In this document: in pieces, positions 61,937 through 64,000 of the stretch
How positions within the stretch are numbered: position 1 is the first letter of the stretch
How the letters are laid out: every line of letters starts with the position of its first letter
From: Bacillota bacterium
GTDB lineage: Bacteria; Bacillota; Negativicutes; Sporomusales; Sporomusaceae
Assembly (NCBI GenBank): GCA_023443285.1
Contig: JAEZVB010000107.1
Span: forward strand, 36,631-100,630
DNA: 64,000 nucleotides
Reading direction: 5' to 3'
The notes under the pieces: model-generated
Database searches by the model: none
Seen by the model: only the letters and a program-made list of their open reading frames with translations
Told to the model about the DNA's origin: nothing
Made by a program: the position numbers and the translations under genes

Positions 61937-63205
61937 GTGCAAGCAAAAAAGGTAAAACCGGCAGGAACCATACTGCTGAAGAATGGCCGGGTTATTGATC
62001 CTGCTCAAGATATCGATTGTTCTGCAGATGTTCTACTTGTTGCAGGCAAAGTGGCTGCTCTTGGCCCTACTATAGCTTGTGAAGAGGCCTATGTAGTGGA
62101 GTGCAGCGGCAAGTGGGTAGTGCCAGGACTGATTGATGTTCACTGCCACTTGCGCGAACCGGGTTTCGAACACAAAGAGACAATTGAAACCGGCACGAAA
62201 GCTGCCGCACGAGGTGGCTTTACAACGGTTGTGAATATGGCCAATCTTAACCCTGTTCCTGATAAATTAATTATATATAACAGAATTCAGAAGCTTATTG
62301 AAGAAAACGCAGTTGTGCGCGTTATTCAGGCCTGTAGTGTAACCAAGGATTTAAAGGGGCGGGATATCTGTGATATGGCGACACTAGCGGCAGCGGGGGT
62401 TAGGATATTTTCTGATGACGGGCTGTATATTGACCGTGCTGCAGTATTATACCAGGCACTAAAATTAGCCCGCAAGTTAAATGTGGTGATTTCCCTGCAT
62501 GAAGAAGACGCTACACTAAAGTCATATTGGCCGACTGCATACGAGCCTGTTAATGAATTCGCGGCCATCGCGCGCGATTTAGAAATACTGAGGGCTACGG
62601 GCGGAAGACTACATTTTCAACATTTGAGTACAGCCCACAGTGTGGAACTAATTCGCCGGGCTAAACAAGAAGGACTAGAGGTAACGGCCGAAGTTTGTCC
62701 GCACCATTTGACACTGACTTTGCCTGATGTATCCCTGCAAGGTACCAACGCCAAAATGGCGCCGCCGGTACGAAATAGCGAAGATATTGCTGAATTAATT
62801 CGCGGCTTGGACGATGGAACCATTGATATGATTGCTACCGATCACGCGCCGCATGCCTTAGATGATAAGAATGTTACCTTTGATATGGCGGCCAATGGAA
62901 TTGTTGGATTTGAAACGGCGTTGCCGACGCTACTTACCAAACTAGTGCATGAGCAAGGAATTTCTCCAGCCTGGCTGATTAAGCGAATGAGCAGCAATCC
63001 GGCAAAGATCTTTGAACTGCCTGGGGGAACATTAGTTACAGGTTCACCGGCAGATATATGTGTCATTGATCCGCTGCGGGAATGGACTATTGATAAAAAT
63101 AACTTTTTGTCCAAGAGTCGTAATACCCCTTACCATGCAGCAAAAGTAAAAGGGGATGTATGGCTTACCTTAGTTAACGGAAATGTTGTCTTTGATGGCA
63201 GATAA
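61937..63205 (+). CDS. pyrC: Dihydroorotase (class I)
   Basis: 422-residue amidohydrolase that interconverts carbamoyl-aspartate and dihydroorotate. DVHCHLREPGFEHKETI carries the first two zinc histidines plus the substrate-binding Arg. HFQHLSTA, EVCPHHLTL and ATDHAPH complete the metal-site set. GTG start with AAGGTGG upstream. Class I enzymes of this length are typical for Firmicutes; a dihydropyrimidinase or allantoinase relative is less likely because of the LREPG signature. Confidence 0.92.
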   Translation: MQAKKVKPAGTILLKNGRVIDPAQDIDCSADVLLVAGKVAALGPTIACEEAYVVECSGKWVVPGLIDVHCHLREPGFEHKETIETGTKAAARGGFTTVVNMANLNPVPDKLIIYNRIQKLIEENAVVRVIQACSVTKDLKGRDICDMATLAAAGVRIFSDDGLYIDRAAVLYQALKLARKLNVVISLHEEDATLKSYWPTAYEPVNEFAAIARDLEILRATGGRLHFQHLSTAHSVELIRRAKQEGLEVTAEVCPHHLTLTLPDVSLQGTNAKMAPPVRNSEDIAELIRGLDDGTIDMIATDHAPHALDDKNVTFDMAANGIVGFETALPTLLTKLVHEQGISPAWLIKRMSSNPAKIFELPGGTLVTGSPADICVIDPLREWTIDKNNFLSKSRNTPYHAAKVKGDVWLTLVNGNVVFDGR

Positions 63206-63264
63206 GCCGCTAAGGATCAACATTTTGTTAAATAGTTATCATTATACTATGAGGAGGAGAAAAA

Positions 63265-64000
63265 ATGGACGTGCAAAACAAACAAGAATTGTTTTCAGGT
63301 GATGATGCAGTAACCTGGAAACGGCGTTGGAAAATGATGTATGCCTCAATTGCTGGGTATGCCATGGATGGCTTGGACATGCTGATCCTTTCCTTCGTTA
63401 TGACCGCAATTATCAAGGAATTCGGCTTGACTTTTGCGGAAGCGGGACTCATTGCGACATATACTTTGATAGGCGCAGTCATAGGTGGTTACATTTTTGG
63501 CATTATGGCCGATTATGTTGGACGGGTAAAAGTATTCGCCTTAACAATTGTGATTTTTTCTATTTTTACAGGCTTGTGCGCATTTGCTAATTCGGTTATG
63601 GAACTAAATATCTATCGCTTTTTGGCCGGTTTAGGCCTTGGTGGAGAATTTGGTATCGGCATGACACTTGTTGCTGAAACCTGGCCTGCTGCAAAACGGG
63701 CAAGGGCATCTGCCGGCGTAGCTATGGGCTGGCAGTTAGGTGCAGTATTGGCTGCTGTTCTTTCGGCGCTGGTAGTGCCGCATTATGGCTGGAGAGGTCT
63801 GTTTGCGATCGGCGTTTTACCGGCCTTATTTGCTGCCTGGTCACGGCGCGGTATTCCTGAGCCTGATATTTGGGTTAACCGTAAGATTCTGAAAGATACC
63901 ATCAGCAAAAAGATAGCAAACGGCGAAGAACTTACAGAGACGGAAAAAGAGGTTTGGAATAAGGCCAACAAGTTTCCACTTGCGCACCTTTTTGCCACTC
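63265..64000 (+). CDS. MFS transporter, aromatic/organic-acid:H+ symporter type (3' end outside window)
   Basis: ATG 63265 with GAGGAGGAG nine bases upstream; the frame stays open to the right edge. The first helix has GYAMDGLDMLILSF, the charged D-x-x-D pattern of the AAHS/SHS carriers; GIMADYVGRVKVF is the MFS loop motif, and FLAGLGLGGEFGIGM and GWQLGAVLAAV follow. About 245 residues are visible. As the fourth gene of the IclR-pyrF-pyrC cluster it may import orotate or a related acid; that is inference. Confidence 0.88.
   Translation, partial: MDVQNKQELFSGDDAVTWKRRWKMMYASIAGYAMDGLDMLILSFVMTAIIKEFGLTFAEAGLIATYTLIGAVIGGYIFGIMADYVGRVKVFALTIVIFSIFTGLCAFANSVMELNIYRFLAGLGLGGEFGIGMTLVAETWPAAKRARASAGVAMGWQLGAVLAAVLSALVVPHYGWRGLFAIGVLPALFAAWSRRGIPEPDIWVNRKILKDTISKKIANGEELTETEKEVWNKANKFPLAHLFAT

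Noticed and set aside
1..64000. CRISPR arrays, tRNA and rRNA genes
   Set aside because: No regularly spaced direct repeats and no tRNA- or rRNA-like sequence was noticed by eye; a covariance search would be needed to exclude a tRNA fully.

Overview
The window looks like chromosomal DNA of an endospore-forming diderm Firmicute (Negativicutes, most likely Sporomusaceae). The two main clues are a complete GerA-type germinant-receptor operon, which means endospores, and a secreted protein with the look of an outer-membrane beta-barrel, which means a second membrane. Strong AGGAGG-type ribosome sites, frequent TTG/GTG starts, a T-box leader, SpoIIE/STAS partner-switching proteins, several chemoreceptors and TRAP-TAXI transport agree with this. 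The assignment is inferred from gene content; no rRNA or tRNA gene is visible to confirm it.

Layout. 1-7.6 kb: 3' part of a DbpA-like RNA helicase, a CCA-transferase-like enzyme, the ger operon with a small membrane protein, an EVE-domain protein and a secreted protein. 7.6-20 kb: polyphosphate:AMP phosphotransferase, an HpaI-type aldolase followed by the relic of a second copy and a perfect 20-bp palindrome, an XRE regulator/membrane protein pair with its operator-promoter, two chemoreceptors, a MATE pump and small genes. 19-25 kb: a LysR gene divergent from a small sirohaem reductase, then a Tat-exported phosphoesterase, a beta-barrel protein and a zinc-ribbon protein. 25-29 kb: bioB-bioD-bioA on the minus strand behind a consensus promoter inside a BirA-like operator, with a RAYT transposase element bounded by perfect 21-bp inverted repeats just upstream.

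29.5-41 kb is the signalling-rich part. One overlapping operon encodes a divergent D-Ala-D-Ala-ligase-like ATP-grasp protein, a dCache-HAMP-PP2C phosphatase and a sensor-fused MFS protein. A second cluster holds an HD-GYP protein, a chemoreceptor, a STAS antagonist and a PAS-PAS-PP2C-HATPase fusion that carries both opposing enzymes of a partner switch. 41-52 kb is transport: TRAP-TAXI (binding protein, DUF1850, fused permease), an MFS carrier and a NupNOPQ-like nucleoside ABC transporter. 52-55.7 kb: another STAS/HATPase pair around a truncated membrane gene, then PBP2.

55.8-64 kb: a minus-strand fusion of a xylose-isomerase-like TIM barrel to an acyl-CoA synthetase, preceded by a T-box riboswitch, a very unusual target for tRNA sensing. 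Then a CWB2-like protein without a signal peptide, and an IclR-pyrF-pyrC-MFS cluster that runs off the end and may serve pyrimidine-acid uptake or use. The most notable items are the T-box/fusion gene, the ligase-phosphatase-MFS operon, the chemoreceptor-linked partner switch and the RAYT element with its in-frame stop.
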